A stretch of 64,000 nucleotides of DNA from Pollenia angustigena (taxonomy: Eukaryota > Arthropoda > Insecta > Diptera > Polleniidae): assembly GCA_930367215.1 (NCBI GenBank), contig OV884056.1:198751310-198815309 (forward strand), written 5' to 3'. The notes beneath the pieces were generated by a model. It was not told where the DNA came from and ran no database searches. It saw only the letters and a program-made list of their open reading frames with translations. Shown in pieces: positions 12,570 to 23,891 of this stretch; positions within the stretch are counted from its first letter, which is position 1; each line of letters starts with the position of its first letter. The translations under genes and the position numbers were made by a program.

Positions 12570-14186
12570 AGGCCCAACCCTAATATGCAAAGCCGTACTT
12601 AACCTGCTGTCAAAAACCAACAAAAACTCTCTCAAATGTATTAAAAAAAAAACCAAAACAAAATTAAAAAACATTTGTTTCCGTACAGAATGTGCGATCT
12701 ATTTCGCACTTTGCTTAAGCAAATGACAATTTCGTAAAATTTTTGATATTCTTTAATTAGGCTTGAGTTCATCAAATTTAATTTTCATTAAATTATTTTC
12801 ACTGAGGGAAGGAATTTTACAACTTGGATTTTTTATTATTTTTTTTTTTTTTATTGATAATTTTTCCTGGCTGAGCTGTGATTTGAACCCGGGTTGATCT
12901 TTACATGTTTCAAGAAACACCACTTTCTATCGTCCGAAGATCTTTGTGTTCTACCCACTGCACCACTGCGGTGCCCGTTAGCCAACAGTCAAACATCAAT
13001 CTTTAACCAGTAGTACTGGTGGTTCGAAATTTGCTGTTATTATCACTTAAATTTCAAATTACATGTTGCCTCCTTTTTCCTCTGTTTTTTCGTATTCTTT
13101 CTGTCAAGACTTTGTCTTGAAAACCTGAATACATTTGTTTATTATGTTTTTTTTTTTTTTTTTTTGTCCACTTTCGTCGACATTTTATTTGTACAAATTA
13201 AAGTACAAATGTAAACATTAGAGCTTGTGCCATAGCTATTTCTAAGAACAATTTTTGATTTTTAGTTGAACTGTTAATTTTTAATTTTTGATATTCTTTA
13301 ATTAGGCTTGAGTTCATCAAATTTAATTTTCATTAAATTATTTTCACTGAGGGAAAGAATTTTACAACTTGGAATTTTTTTTTTTTTTTTTTTTTTTTTA
13401 TTGATAATTTTTCCTGGCTGAGCTGTGATTTGAACCCGGGTTGATCTTTACATGTTTCAAGAAACACCACTTTCTATCGTCAGAAGATCTTTGTGCTCTA
13501 CCCACTGCACCACTGCGGTGCCCGTTAGCCAACAGTCAAACATCAATATTTAACCAGTAGTACTGGTGGTTCGAAATTTGCTGTTATTATCACTTAAATT
13601 TCAAATTACATGTTGCCTCCTTTTTCCTCTGTTTTTTCGTATTCTTTCTGTCAAGACTTTGTCTTGAAAACCTGAATACATTTGTTTATTATGTTTTTTT
13701 TTTTTTTTTGTCCACTTTCGTCGACATTTTATTTGTACAAATTAAAGTACAAATGTAAACATTAGAGCTTGTGCCATAGCTATTTCTAAGAACAATTTTT
13801 GATTTTTAGTTGAACTGTTAATTTTTAATTTTTGATATTCTTTAATTAGGCTTGAGTTCATCAAATTTAATTTTCATTAAATTATTTTCACTGAGGGAAG
13901 GAATTTTACAACTTGGAATTTTTTTTTTTTTTTTTATTGATAATTTTTCCTGGCTGAGCTGGGATTTGAACCCGGGTTGATCTTTACATGTTTCAAGAAA
14001 CACCACTTTCTATCGTCAGAAGATCTTTGTGTTCTACCCACTGCACCACTGCGGTGCCCGTTATCCAACAGTCAAACATCAATCTTTAACAAAAAGTTTC
14101 CTAAAGTTCAATATAGTTTGCCTCATGTGATTTACATGTATTCGCACATTTGCTTAAGCCAACTTAAGCACATTGTGGTTGGGCCT
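12570..14186. mobile_element. Harbinger-type MITE, copy A, split by a SINE array
   Basis: Ends AGGCCCAACC (12570) and GGTTGGGCCT (to 14186) are inverted. Both are flanked by TTA (12567-12569 and 14187-14189), the 3-bp TWA target duplication typical of PIF/Harbinger elements. Its sequence runs to about 12740, then resumes at about 14089 (AAAAAGTTTCC). The insert is the SINE array. The uninterrupted relative at 14582-14849 confirms the reconstruction. Confidence 0.8.
12741..14088 (-). repeat. Tandem array (2.5 units of ~545 bp) containing a tRNA-derived SINE
   Basis: The block beginning TTTTGATATTCTTTAATTAG recurs at 12741, 13286 and 13830, a period of 544-545 bp. Units are nearly identical apart from poly-T length and single changes; the third is cut short. 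Each unit carries on the minus strand a SINE head with a pol III A-box-like element (GTGGTGCAGTGGGTAGA, about 12951-12970 in unit 1) and a B-box-like GGGTTCAAATC (12881-12891), followed by an A-rich and AT-rich tail. The rest of each unit (about 235 bp) is non-SINE flank. Near identity implies recent tandem duplication or an assembly duplication. Confidence 0.8.
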
Positions 14187-14581
14187 TTAAACTGTAACGA
14201 ATAACGCTATTCTGGTGGTATTTGGTTAGTTATAGTCTCATAAAACTACAAATCAGAGGGCAACATTTCATGTTGGTCGGTTCATAATTTCCCATGGACC
14301 CCCCTAAAGCCCCACTTAAAATAAGAAAACTCTTCTAACGGATAATTCTTTTGTAGATAAATTTGGTCTATTTAAGTTTAATAAGACTAGAAATCACACA
14401 ATTAAAGCTTGTGAAGAGCGGTCTATAACTTAGCATAGCACCCATAAAAAGCCTTTTCAAACTTCTGGTGGAGGTTATTAAAGATTCCTAACATCCAAAT
14501 ATAGCACATACTTGTTTTTATTAGTTTTTAAATCAAAAACTGCCAGCTACTGAAATGAGAATTCGTAAAAACTAAGACTAA

Positions 14582-14849
14582 AGGCTCAACCATAAAATGC
14601 ATAGCCTTGCTTAACCTACTGTCAAAAATAAACAAAGTCTCTCAAATGTATTTAACTAAACGAAAACAAAATAAAAAAACATTTGATTCCGTACGGAATG
14701 TGCGATTAGATTCGAACCTTGCTTAAGCAAATGACAGTTTCATTAAACTTAGCAAAAAGTTTCCTTAAGTTTAATATGGTTTGTCTTATATAATTTACAT
14801 GTATTCGCTCATTCGCTTAAGCCAACATAAGCACATTGTGGTTGGGCCT
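14582..14849. mobile_element. Harbinger-type MITE, copy B, uninterrupted (268 bp)
   Basis: Ends AGGCTCAACC and GGTTGGGCCT, flanked by TAA on both sides (14579-14581, 14850-14852). It is collinear with copy A and shows the state without the SINE: AGTTTCATTAAACTTAGC runs directly into AAAAAGTTTCC. No coding capacity; it would be mobilised in trans. Confidence 0.85.
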
Positions 14850-14852
14850 TAA

Positions 14853-16624
14853 GGTCTGTAACAGAATAAAGCAGTTGTAATAGATGCTGAAGCTGACGAA
14901 TGCTCTGTAGAGCAACAAAGCTTTTACTTCAACTGCAACGACTACTAAAACAACGTATACTTATAGAATATGTATTCTGTAGACATTAAAATTGCAGTTT
15001 TTAACTTTTGAGAGCTTGCAGCGCTCTTCGTAACGTTGTACTAAAGCGACTATTCTGTTCTCCACTTAAGGCCGAACATTTTGGGACGATCTATTCGTTC
15101 TAACAACTCCCGCCCACTTTGTGAATATTTTCCCAGGAATTCCTGACAATATTCACCCAAGTAGAAACCCTGTTTACAAATTTTATGTTTTTTAAAGAAA
15201 AACAAAATTTGTACTTTTCTAAAAAAGAAAATTTTTTATTAAACTTTAGTTTTCTATAAGAGGTTTTAAAGAACGCACGTTTATTTCTTTTTAACTGTTA
15301 ATTTCTTGAAAAAATTAAAAATTGAATAGCAAAAAGTTGTCAAACAAAATGTTGCAGTGCAAAAGGTAAAAGAGAAAGAAATGGATGTAAAACAAATTTT
15401 TTGTTAAGTTATTGCTAAAAGGAAAAAGTTTAGTGAGTGAGCGTACAAGCACAATATTGACAAATTGATCAATGTAAAACAGTGATCAATTTGTCAATAT
15501 GTTAAGCCTACTAAACGTGTTCTCCATTGACAATTTTGTTTTGCTTAAGTTTCTATACATTACAAATCATTAAAAAAAAAAAACGAAACGAAACGAAACG
15601 CTATACAAATTTACGATTAATGCCCGGCATATAATTTCGTTTATCTTGACATTTTGTATGAACATTTGACGTTTGCCAAGGCACACGCACGCACCTTTTT
15701 TTAGCTCTCTGAAATTTGGTGACTCTAAATAAAAATAAAAAATATACATACACTAAATACAAACATAAATATCACATATTTTAGGCTTAACAAAAATTAA
15801 ATACCAAACAAATACAAAAAGTAACTATAAATATATTGGCATATATTTGCATAAAAACTCTTTAATCACCTTTAAATTATTTGAATTTTTTTCTCCATAC
15901 AATTTGCAATCCCAATAAGAAAAAACTTAAACGTATATAATTTATTGAAGTCTGAGTTGTCTGAAGCATTTAAATGCTTCAAGTTTTATTCACAAGTCGT
16001 TTTGTCATGTCCTCTAGTCTTTGGTAAATAATATTTTGATTTGTACGCAAAAAAGAAAAAAATACAATAAAAATCGATTGCTAAGAAATTTTTGTGTGTA
16101 AATAAGTCTTTAAAATACCCACGAATCTTTTTTTGTTAAGTTTAATTGTAAATTATCTGCTTAAAATACTGTTAATAATGATTTATCGTTAGTCCAGTTA
16201 AAAGCTCATTAAAGTATCAATTATTGGTTCATTGTTCAAAATAAACGAGTTCTTGATAAACAATTATTTATTTAATAGAAAAATCGTCGATGATGGTTTT
16301 ATTTCTATGTTATTTTTTTTTTTTTGTTTAATTAATTTTTGAAATAGTTTAGGAAATGGGAAGACACCTATGCAAAGATCATAGAAAAATTATCAGAAGA
16401 TTTATTTAAAAAATTTTCTTTTTTAATGAATTTGTGTAACTTTTGGCAAATTATCTATTTAAAGGCTGTTTTCTAAACAAAATCTATTTAACACTTTTTT
16501 TGTAATTAAAAACTTTCTTTAAATTAGTTTTAAAACGTTAAAAGTTCTATCGCATATTCTACTTTAATGGTCATAGTTAAGAAATATTTCTTATTCAAGA
16601 AGCTTCAAAATTTTTAAAGTGTTA
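14853..16624. other. No gene recognised; AT-rich DNA
   Basis: Contains a perfect hairpin at 15454-15500 and four (CGAAA)-type units near 15580-15600. Otherwise featureless to my reading. Confidence 0.5.
15454..15500. repeat. 18-bp perfect hairpin
   Basis: ATATTGACAAATTGATCA (15454-15471) is exactly reverse-complemented at 15483-15500, with an 11-base loop. No T-run or gene context suggests a specific role. Confidence 0.9.
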
Positions 16625-18039
16625 CAGTAGTTTTGATTTAGCTGCACAATCTCCTTTGCACGATTTTTTGTGCAGCTAAATCAAAAATGCAGTTATCTTA
16701 AATGCATTTACCTGCCTTAATGTGCAGGTACACAATTGTTGTTACTTGCACAAAAGTGCAGCTAAAGCAAAGTGTTTGATTTAAAAGTAGAATAAAAAAA
16801 TTATTTTATTAATACATAAATTTATATTTTATTAAAATGTTATTCAACCCAGCTAGCATTTTCAATCGTCAAGGGGTCTACTGGGAATCTCACAAAGAGT
16901 GGTTTTGATAGTCGACGAGCTAATTTTTTAATTGACGACAATTCCTTGCACGGGAGAAACTGTTACACGTGCTGATACCTATGAGAGCTTCTTCCATAAC
17001 GCAGCGAAAAACGCTTATATTAATCGTAAAGGAAATCGTTTATGATGTATGTAGAGATTGTCTAACGAGTCTTTCTAAAAGCATGCCAAGAGTCGTATAA
17101 GACTCATGTAGGTATTATTTTAGAACTTGTGAAATGCTCAGCCGTATGAAGGAGCTAACTAAATAAGGGCATCAAGCGTATTTTTCATGTCAAAACTTCT
17201 AATTTTCATACAATTTCCATAAAACATACCTTACGGTCGCGAAATCAACACCATCCTGTCGGCAAATCCTTTTTTACAGATCCTTAGGCCGGTTTGTTTT
17301 ATTAAAATTGTATTGGCAATAGCATTTTCATACTTCAAAAACGGTCTTATTTATTTAGCTCAGTAATTGTTATACGACTCTTACAGAGAGTCCCAAGAGG
17401 TTCATTCCAAGATTTAAAGACGAGTCAGATAATCATCAGAAGATTCTTTTAGGAGTTGTATATTAAACATAATCGTCTAACAAACAGTCTATGCTAGCTG
17501 GGAAATAACAGATAATTATATACATGTATGTATGTTTATTTAATATAAAAGAAACATTATCAAAAACAATGAGAATTCACAAAGAACGTAAACATTTATG
17601 GAAAAAAAAACGAAATAATTGCGACTTATGTTTTTATAAACAGCTTTTATTGGATATTTATGTGAAAAAGTGGCCACAATATATTTTTATATGTGCAGCT
17701 ATCTGTGATGTTTTGTATGAAAATATTTTAAAGCTGTGCAAAAATATGAAAAATGTGCAGGTATACAAAAAGCACGTAAAAAAGGTATTTGCAGAATAAT
17801 TCCAGAAAATATTAATTTTGGGCAGTTAAGTCAAAGTGCAGCTAACTTTGATTTTTTGTATGAAAATAATTTTAAAATGCTAAAAATTTTGTGCATTTAT
17901 CTTAAATGTGCAGGTACAGAAAGTGCACTTAAAAAAGGAATTTGTATGGAATTATAAAGAATAATTCCAAAAATTATCAATTTTGTGCAGTTAAGTCAAA
18001 AGTGCACGTAAACAAAAGGCAGTTAAGTCAAAACTACTG
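16625..18039. mobile_element. Pogo-like non-autonomous DNA transposon
   Basis: Starts CAGTAGTTTTGATTTAGCTG and ends with the reverse complement of CAGTAGTTTTGACTTAACTG (18 of 20 match), flanked by TA on both sides (16623-16624, 18040-18041). The TA duplication and CAG termini fit pogo/Tigger-type Tc1-mariner elements. Subterminal GTGCAG(C/T)TAARTCAAA words recur several times in both halves. A separate MITE (16848-17502) lies inside. The small open frames around 17520-17960 have no recognisable domain and I do not treat them as genes. Confidence 0.75.
16848..17502. mobile_element. MITE nested in the pogo-like element
   Basis: CCCAGCTAGCAT (16848-16859) is inverted at 17491-17502. Base composition differs from the host element on both sides, whose GTGCAG words stop at the left end and resume beyond the right end. 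Target duplication not resolved, so superfamily is left open. Confidence 0.65.
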
Positions 18040-18273
18040 TATTATAGGTTTATTTAATAAATCTATTTTCTGAAAGAAAATCGCAACAGCAAAGCTTTTA
18101 AAGAAATAGTTGCTTTTAAAAAATTATGAGGTATATTATATTATGACGCGCCATATTTTGTTTACTCATTAGCTTACAGACGTTTTAATGAAAAGCTTTT
18201 AAAAACAATTTTTAATTTTCCACAAAAAAATTTTTTTTTAAAAAATCTTAAAAAACCATTTTGTACACCTATC

Positions 18274-18480
18274 GGACCTGTTCTGAAAATAACGTACTTT
18301 TAATATCACACGCGTGATTTTGTGGTATTCCGAAAATCACACCGTTTATGTGTTGCTCGTTATGCTTTCCGCAATGGAAAATCACACTGAAAAACATAAA
18401 ACCGGAACATCACAATATCACACGTGTGAGTTTAAAATGCACACGTGATTTGAATTAAAGTGATTTTCAGAACTGGTCTG
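18274..18480. mobile_element. ~207-bp MITE, family with 61009-61228
   Basis: Terminal inverted repeats of the form RGACCWGTTCTGAAAAT. Inside are CACACG(C)GTGATTTTGTGGT and related CACACGTG words. The copy at 61009-61228 is collinear over its whole length. Non-coding. Confidence 0.8.
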
Positions 18481-19948
18481 TGTGTCAAGATTTTTTTAAC
18501 ATTTTTTCCAAAAAATTTAAGAAGTCCTTAAGATATTTTTTTAGGCATTTTTATTAACACATTTTAAGGAAAGCTTTTTCTGAGAAAGATGATAAAGAGT
18601 TTTTGTTTAGAAACTATGTTGGTGTTCTATTTTAACGCACTCAATAAAGTTATTTCCAAATTTTTTCTAAAAAATTCAAAAACTTTTTATTTTTTTTAAC
18701 AATTTTTAAGATCTGGTTTTAATGTGCTTTAGTTTTACAAAAGGTTGCTTTTTGTCAACTCTATTTGCAGTTGTAACTAAACTTAAGCAAGTTACTTTAT
18801 TTAATTGTTTGCCAGTTCAGTTTTTTGCACTGCCACTTGCAAATTAGCTATCAAAAGTTTTCTTGGTAGTCAAAAAACTTCATTAATAAGATTTAGTTTT
18901 ATTTATTTATTATTTATTTTATTAGAATTTTTGTTTAAGTATATTATGGTAAACTTTTCCTGCGAAAGCTAAAAATAACTTCCAAATTCTTGCGTTTTGC
19001 CTTTTCGATTTCCAGAACACCCCTGTATTACTTTAACTTACAGTCAACAGAATGTTTTTGACAGTTTAAGCTCGTAGTTAATAATAACTGAAATCGGTGA
19101 AATCGGCCGTAAACGCTTTTCATTTAAGTTTTTGGTGTAGGTTATTGTTGCCATTTTAGGTGTTTTTCACTTTCATCGGGCAGCGTTATTAAATTCTTTA
19201 ATTTGTAGGGACTTTTTTAAATATTCATTTTTGTACTTGAAAAATGTTATAAAATATACGTTATTGCTATTATAATTTGTAAGCCTTTAACTTTAAAGTA
19301 AAAACCCAATATTTCTAAGTTTTATAATCAATACGTTGTAATTTAAATTTTTTTTTTTACCTTGGGAAAAAGACAGAAAGAAGTTTATTTTCTAAGGTAA
19401 TCAATTTCGTTTCTTACAACAAGAATAATATTTTTTTTCTTAATTGCTTGCAAGCTTTGTTTTGCAAGCTTTTACAAGAGCTTTTGTTCATAAAAAGCGT
19501 TTAAACATATTTTTTATTGCCCATAAAATACTTTTAAAGAAGAATTTACAGAAAATGTTTAAGGGATTTTATTTTTTTCAAGCATGTCTGTTAACAAAGA
19601 AGACTTTGTTGGAGTAAACTATTAAGAAAACTTTGTTATGTTTAAACATTTTATTTGATTTTGATTTTTTGCCTTTTAGCGACGTCTCTGGTTGAATCAT
19701 TTAAAGATAATTTTTTAGTCCTATTTCACATTTTCTACATCAAACGTATTTGGAGCAGCTTAACTTTTTTCAAAATGACACAGAAAGCAACTACTTATGT
19801 GCATATTGAAAGCAAATCTTATATAAGGGACTTACTACATAATATTTTTGTAATTAATTGTTTTGCAAAAATTTACCGCTAGAAATGATTGGTCTAAAAA
19901 GCTTTGTTGTTCTTATACAACAAGTGCATAAAAGTTTTAAAAGAATTA
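18481..19948. other. No gene recognised; AT-rich DNA
   Basis: Only T-rich and A-rich sequence with short chance reading frames. No repeat boundary could be supported. Confidence 0.5.
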
Positions 19949-20040
19949 CAGTTATTTCCGCTTAATTGAGTTTCTAAAAATGCACGACTTTTGACGCAAA
20001 CAAACGGGAACTCAATTAAGCAGTATTCGGTTAATTGAAT

Positions 20041-20045
20041 CGCCG
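20041..20045. other. Transib target-site duplication, left copy (CGCCG)
   Basis: CGCCG directly precedes the element. The identical CGCCG follows it at 23928-23932. Transib elements are known for 5-bp, GC-rich duplications. Confidence 0.95.
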
Positions 20046-20081
20046 CACATAGGGGTTTTTTGCCAATCTAGCCGGACATTA
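20046..20081. repeat. Transib terminal inverted repeat, left
   Basis: 36 bp, identical to the reverse complement of 23892-23927; starts CACATAG. The CAC start is shared with Transib ends and with the heptamer of V(D)J recombination signals. A T-run (GGGGTTTTTT) follows at once. Confidence 0.97.
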
Positions 20082-20731
20082 CTTTTTGTTTTAGCTTATA
20101 TTGCTTCTTAAAAGTTATTGAGTGCCCCTAGATCGATGAAACTTGGCAGAAATATGTGATATTGTCATAGGCAGGTAAACCTAAAAAATAAATAAAATCG
20201 GACCAAGGAGGAAAATGTTCCCCCTAGAAGAACTAATCCAACCTCTGAAAAATGCAATTTTTTTTAAACTTTTCCCATACTTTTGTTTGGCAAATGCAAC
20301 TTTTAACGTCGGCGAAAGTTAAAAAACCTAAAATAAGACCCATGAGATCGTAAAATTACACTTTTCGCCCCCCGCCCCCTTTTGAGGACGGTTACATAAA
20401 ATAATATTTAAAAAAAATGTAAATATTAAAAGAAATAGATTACTAACGCCTTAATACTATAAAAATTAAATTTTTGAACTTTAATGGGTAGGGGGAGATA
20501 TCCCTCCAAACACCCCCCCCCCCGGAACGACCCTGTAAAATTTTTTTTTTTTTGCTAATTTCCAAAACATATTAATTTTTAAGATTTTATGTGACTTTTA
20601 TATATTTTATAGTATTTAATTTATCTGAAAATAATTAATATATTCGTAATAATAACTTATTTATAATAGTAACAGCAAATTTTATTTAAAATAATAACAA
20701 CTAATTTATTTAAAATAACTTCTCTTTTGCA

Positions 20732-22768
20732 CTAAGATGATGATGAGTGCCATGGTTCTTCTTCGTCTGCTTCTTCAAAATCCTCTTCTGAATCTGAATT
20801 CTCTTCAGAGCCAAGTACAGGTGGAAGCATAAAAGAAATTGCTTCTTTCGTAAAGGGTAGTGACTTTTTTTTTGGAGTTGGTCTTATACTAGTAATCAGT
20901 GGGTCAGAACTGAGCAAAAGTCTATTTATAACATCTTTGTTACACTGAACCCTCGAAAACTTTCTAGCAAAATTCTGCCTGTAAAGCCGAAAATGTTTAT
21001 TTCGTGCCTCAGACGCTTCTTCTGATAATAGCCCGATAGGCAACAATGCCTCACTCATTACAGTTGCGCCATGTACTAAAATCTTGTGCATTGTAGGTGT
21101 CATAGGATGCCAGGGATATAGAGTAACGTAAAGTTTTGCAGTGTCTAAGCAATAATTGGCAAACTCGTGCAAATGGATTTTGTGACCACTTGTAATTACT
21201 TCAATAATAACTTTGATCCGGTAGATGAAATCCAATGCAATTCCAGTTATTTCTGCAGCTAATTCAGGATTGGAAAAAAATCGTCTGCTGGTGTTACCAT
21301 CGTTGCTGTTTCCAAATCCAGTCTTCGGTACATCCACTATTAGCCCTAATTCACTTCTAAATTTTTCTTGGATAGTTTTTTTCCTCTCATTAACAATAGT
21401 TTTGTCCTCATCCGATCTTAATTGCCACTTTTTTACTGTGAGTTTATACGATAGGTGTAATATGCTCTCAAATAGACGAATTCTGGCGTGCAAAGTAGAT
21501 AATCCGAAAGAAAGTGCATCTACGTCTATATCCCTTTTGATTTTCAAATTGTTAAATTCTTTTGAAGTAGCCCCACAAATATAGCACTTCATTGTGGACG
21601 TAGTTTGTGTTGCGGCATTACATACTTTTGCATCTATCATTGTAAATACCATTGTATGTTTTATGGAATATAACTTTCCTTCCATTAAAAAATTAGTGTT
21701 TTGTAATGTAGTAATGGCATCTTGTACATAATTAATTTCTTCTTGGATTACATCTACAGTTTCTTTAACAAATCTGATGCGAATAGGTCTACAATATCGC
21801 GGTGATGAAGGAGTTGGATTTTGCCATAATATTTTCTCCTTTTTTGCACCATATATTAGTCGAAGCGGTACGAAACTACTCTGAAAAATATGAGAATCAG
21901 AAGCATCATTTTTCATCTTTTGCTTAAATTGTGCCTGGTGTGATCCATCGCAGCCCCATTTGCTTATTAGTTCGAGGGAGTTGCATTCTTCTATTTGTGA
22001 ATCACATAAAACATCTTTTAAATATGTAAGTAATCTACTTGCAGTATGATTAAGCAAATCCTGAAGATTTATTTGAGCACATGTTTCCGTTACTTCAAAT
22101 GATTCTTTTGGAGGATAGCATTCACTTTTCTCTCTCTGCAGAATTTTGTAGCTAGGATAAACCTTCTTAGCGGCACTTCGGATTATTTCATATTGTTTTC
22201 GAGAAAGATCAGCTTCTACAAATATAGAAAGAGCCTTTAGAGGGGTTAGCTGTTTTACTTTATCCTCTTGTGCAGCTTTGTATGCTTTTTTTATTTTTGT
22301 GGCTCTTGCCGGAGAAGACACAATTTCTTTAAGCAGACCTGAGGCATCTTTTTTTCCAGACGTTTGTAGTTGTGTTTGGGTAGCGTGCATCAATAAATCA
22401 GCATCGGTTTGAGTTCGCAAGATTTCAGTTTTTCTTCTCTTACTTCTTTCGGTCAATTCAACAAACGGCTTTTGTAGTCGTTTTGAAGACGAACTCCCAA
22501 AAAAAGGTATTGTCACTGTTCCTTCCAGCCATTTGGCATGCATGCTTACAAATCGATCCTTTTTTCTTTGTGCTGAATGCCAAAATATTTTAAAAAAATA
22601 TTTGAATTTCTTTAAGCATTGATTTACTACTGATATGTCACTATCTCCCTGACATTTTGAAATTTCGCACAATTTTCTAACTAAAAATTGTAATTTCTCT
22701 TCAACGAGTTTAGAACTACATTCTTGTATAATTTGGAATAACTCTAAATTCGTATACACTTTTTCCAT
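20732..22768 (-). CDS. Transib transposase, RAG1-related DDE recombinase
   Basis: A 678-residue protein that should bind the Transib ends and cut and paste the element in the nucleus, by chemistry related to RAG1. Seen: a candidate DDE triad of D274 (in KWGCDGSH), D379 (in FTMIDAKVCN) and a Glu in SEEASEARNK (E587 or E584). A zinc site like that of RAG1 is suggested by C395-x2-C398 (CYIC) and H561-x4-H566 (HKILVH). Between them is the conserved-looking block GFGNSNDGNTSRRFF (about 484-498). The C-terminus (about 654-671) is strongly acidic, followed by a Ser run. The N-terminus is basic and Ser-rich around 90-115. Length fits the family. The ATG at 22768 is the first in frame and lies 3' of a TATATATTTAAA-like stretch; AATAAA words follow the TAG stop. 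No frameshift or stop is seen. Family assignment rests on motif recognition plus the matching TIR and 5-bp duplication. Confidence 0.93.
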   Translation of the reverse strand: MEKVYTNLELFQIIQECSSKLVEEKLQFLVRKLCEISKCQGDSDISVVNQCLKKFKYFFKIFWHSAQRKKDRFVSMHAKWLEGTVTIPFFGSSSSKRLQKPFVELTERSKRRKTEILRTQTDADLLMHATQTQLQTSGKKDASGLLKEIVSSPARATKIKKAYKAAQEDKVKQLTPLKALSIFVEADLSRKQYEIIRSAAKKVYPSYKILQREKSECYPPKESFEVTETCAQINLQDLLNHTASRLLTYLKDVLCDSQIEECNSLELISKWGCDGSHQAQFKQKMKNDASDSHIFQSSFVPLRLIYGAKKEKILWQNPTPSSPRYCRPIRIRFVKETVDVIQEEINYVQDAITTLQNTNFLMEGKLYSIKHTMVFTMIDAKVCNAATQTTSTMKCYICGATSKEFNNLKIKRDIDVDALSFGLSTLHARIRLFESILHLSYKLTVKKWQLRSDEDKTIVNERKKTIQEKFRSELGLIVDVPKTGFGNSNDGNTSRRFFSNPELAAEITGIALDFIYRIKVIIEVITSGHKIHLHEFANYCLDTAKLYVTLYPWHPMTPTMHKILVHGATVMSEALLPIGLLSEEASEARNKHFRLYRQNFARKFSRVQCNKDVINRLLLSSDPLITSIRPTPKKKSLPFTKEAISFMLPPVLGSEENSDSEEDFEEADEEEPWHSSSS

Positions 22769-22930
22769 TTTACTCTCGAAGCTTCAAAATGGTTCTGATT
22801 ACAATTTTATGCAAAAACCACAATATATATTTAAAAAAACTAAGTACCTAGAGCCCAGATTTGATTTTTTATTATATATTATTTTTGTTGTTAATGATTT
22901 TAAAAGTTATGCAAAACAGGTACATTTATT

Positions 22931-23369
22931 TTGCTCTATTAAATAACGTCCTTTAGCGGCCGCACAGGTGGTTAAAACCCGTTACTTACTGTTTCGCACA
23001 TCCCTTTTTTTACACAGGTAATATTAGGCTTATATGTAATAATTTAAATAAAAACCATCTACGTACAACCAAAACATTTTATGACTGACGAAAGGGTTTC
23101 TATCATATGTACCTATGCAAGATGAGCAAAAACAGAAAAAAGGTAAAAAAATTTGTTTGCTCTATTAAATAACGTCCTTTAGCGGCCGCACATGTGGTTA
23201 AAACCCGTTACTTACTGTTTCGCACATCCCTTTTTTTACACAGGTAATATTAGGCTTATATGTAATAATTTAAATAAAAACCATCTACGTACAACCAAAA
23301 CATTTTATGACTGACGAAAGGGTTTCTATCATATGTACCTATGCAAGATGAGCAAAAACAGAAAAAAGG
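22931..23369. repeat. 213-bp direct repeat pair inside the Transib
   Basis: 22931-23143 and 23157-23369 are nearly identical (a visible difference is CACAGGTGG versus CACATGTGG), with a 226-bp period and 13-bp spacer. Each includes TTTAGCGGCCGCAC and GGGTTTCTATCATATGTACC. They lie upstream of the transposase start, so they could hold promoter or transposase-binding sequence (inference). Confidence 0.95.
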
Positions 23370-23891
23370 GGAAATTTTCAAAAAATCATAAAAAAAAATG
23401 GCGCAACAACGCGCAACGTTTTTTTTTTGAATTTAAAAGTAGAGATTTCAAATTTTATCGTGATGTATAAAATTTTTAAGAACTCAGCGGAACTCACCTT
23501 CAAAATCCTTTTAAATTTTTTTTTTTTACAAAAAAGTGAACAAAAAAATCGTTTTTTTTAATTTCGTACTAATTTTTTTATCATAAAAAATTCAAATAAA
23601 ATTTTTCTAAAAATTTTCATAATTAGCTGTTTATATAGTCTTTCACAGAAAAAAAAATTAAATGTAAAATCTTTATTCGTTTATCTACAAAAAAATATAT
23701 TGTAAACCTCCCAAAACCGTAAAAAGTCAATGAACACGCATGCAATTTAATCAACTTTCCTGGTTTTAACAGTGTCCCAAAACCACAAATCTCAAGCAAA
23801 AGACTAGAAAATTCACTATACGATGCAGAACTTTGTTGTCTGTCGAGCTGCGTACTTAAATTTTTCCATTTCTTAAAAAAAATTTTTTGCT

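Noticed and set aside
12881..12974. Possible functional tRNA gene
   Set aside because: A- and B-box-like sites are present, but their spacing and lack of a cloverleaf fit a SINE head, and it is repeated with an attached AT-rich tail.
17524..17957. Two overlapping frames of 91 and 73 codons
   Set aside because: They overlap the subterminal repeat region of the pogo-like element and carry no HTH or DDE motif.
21225..21584. 119-codon open frame on the plus strand
   Set aside because: It lies opposite the Transib transposase and is an antisense shadow of it.
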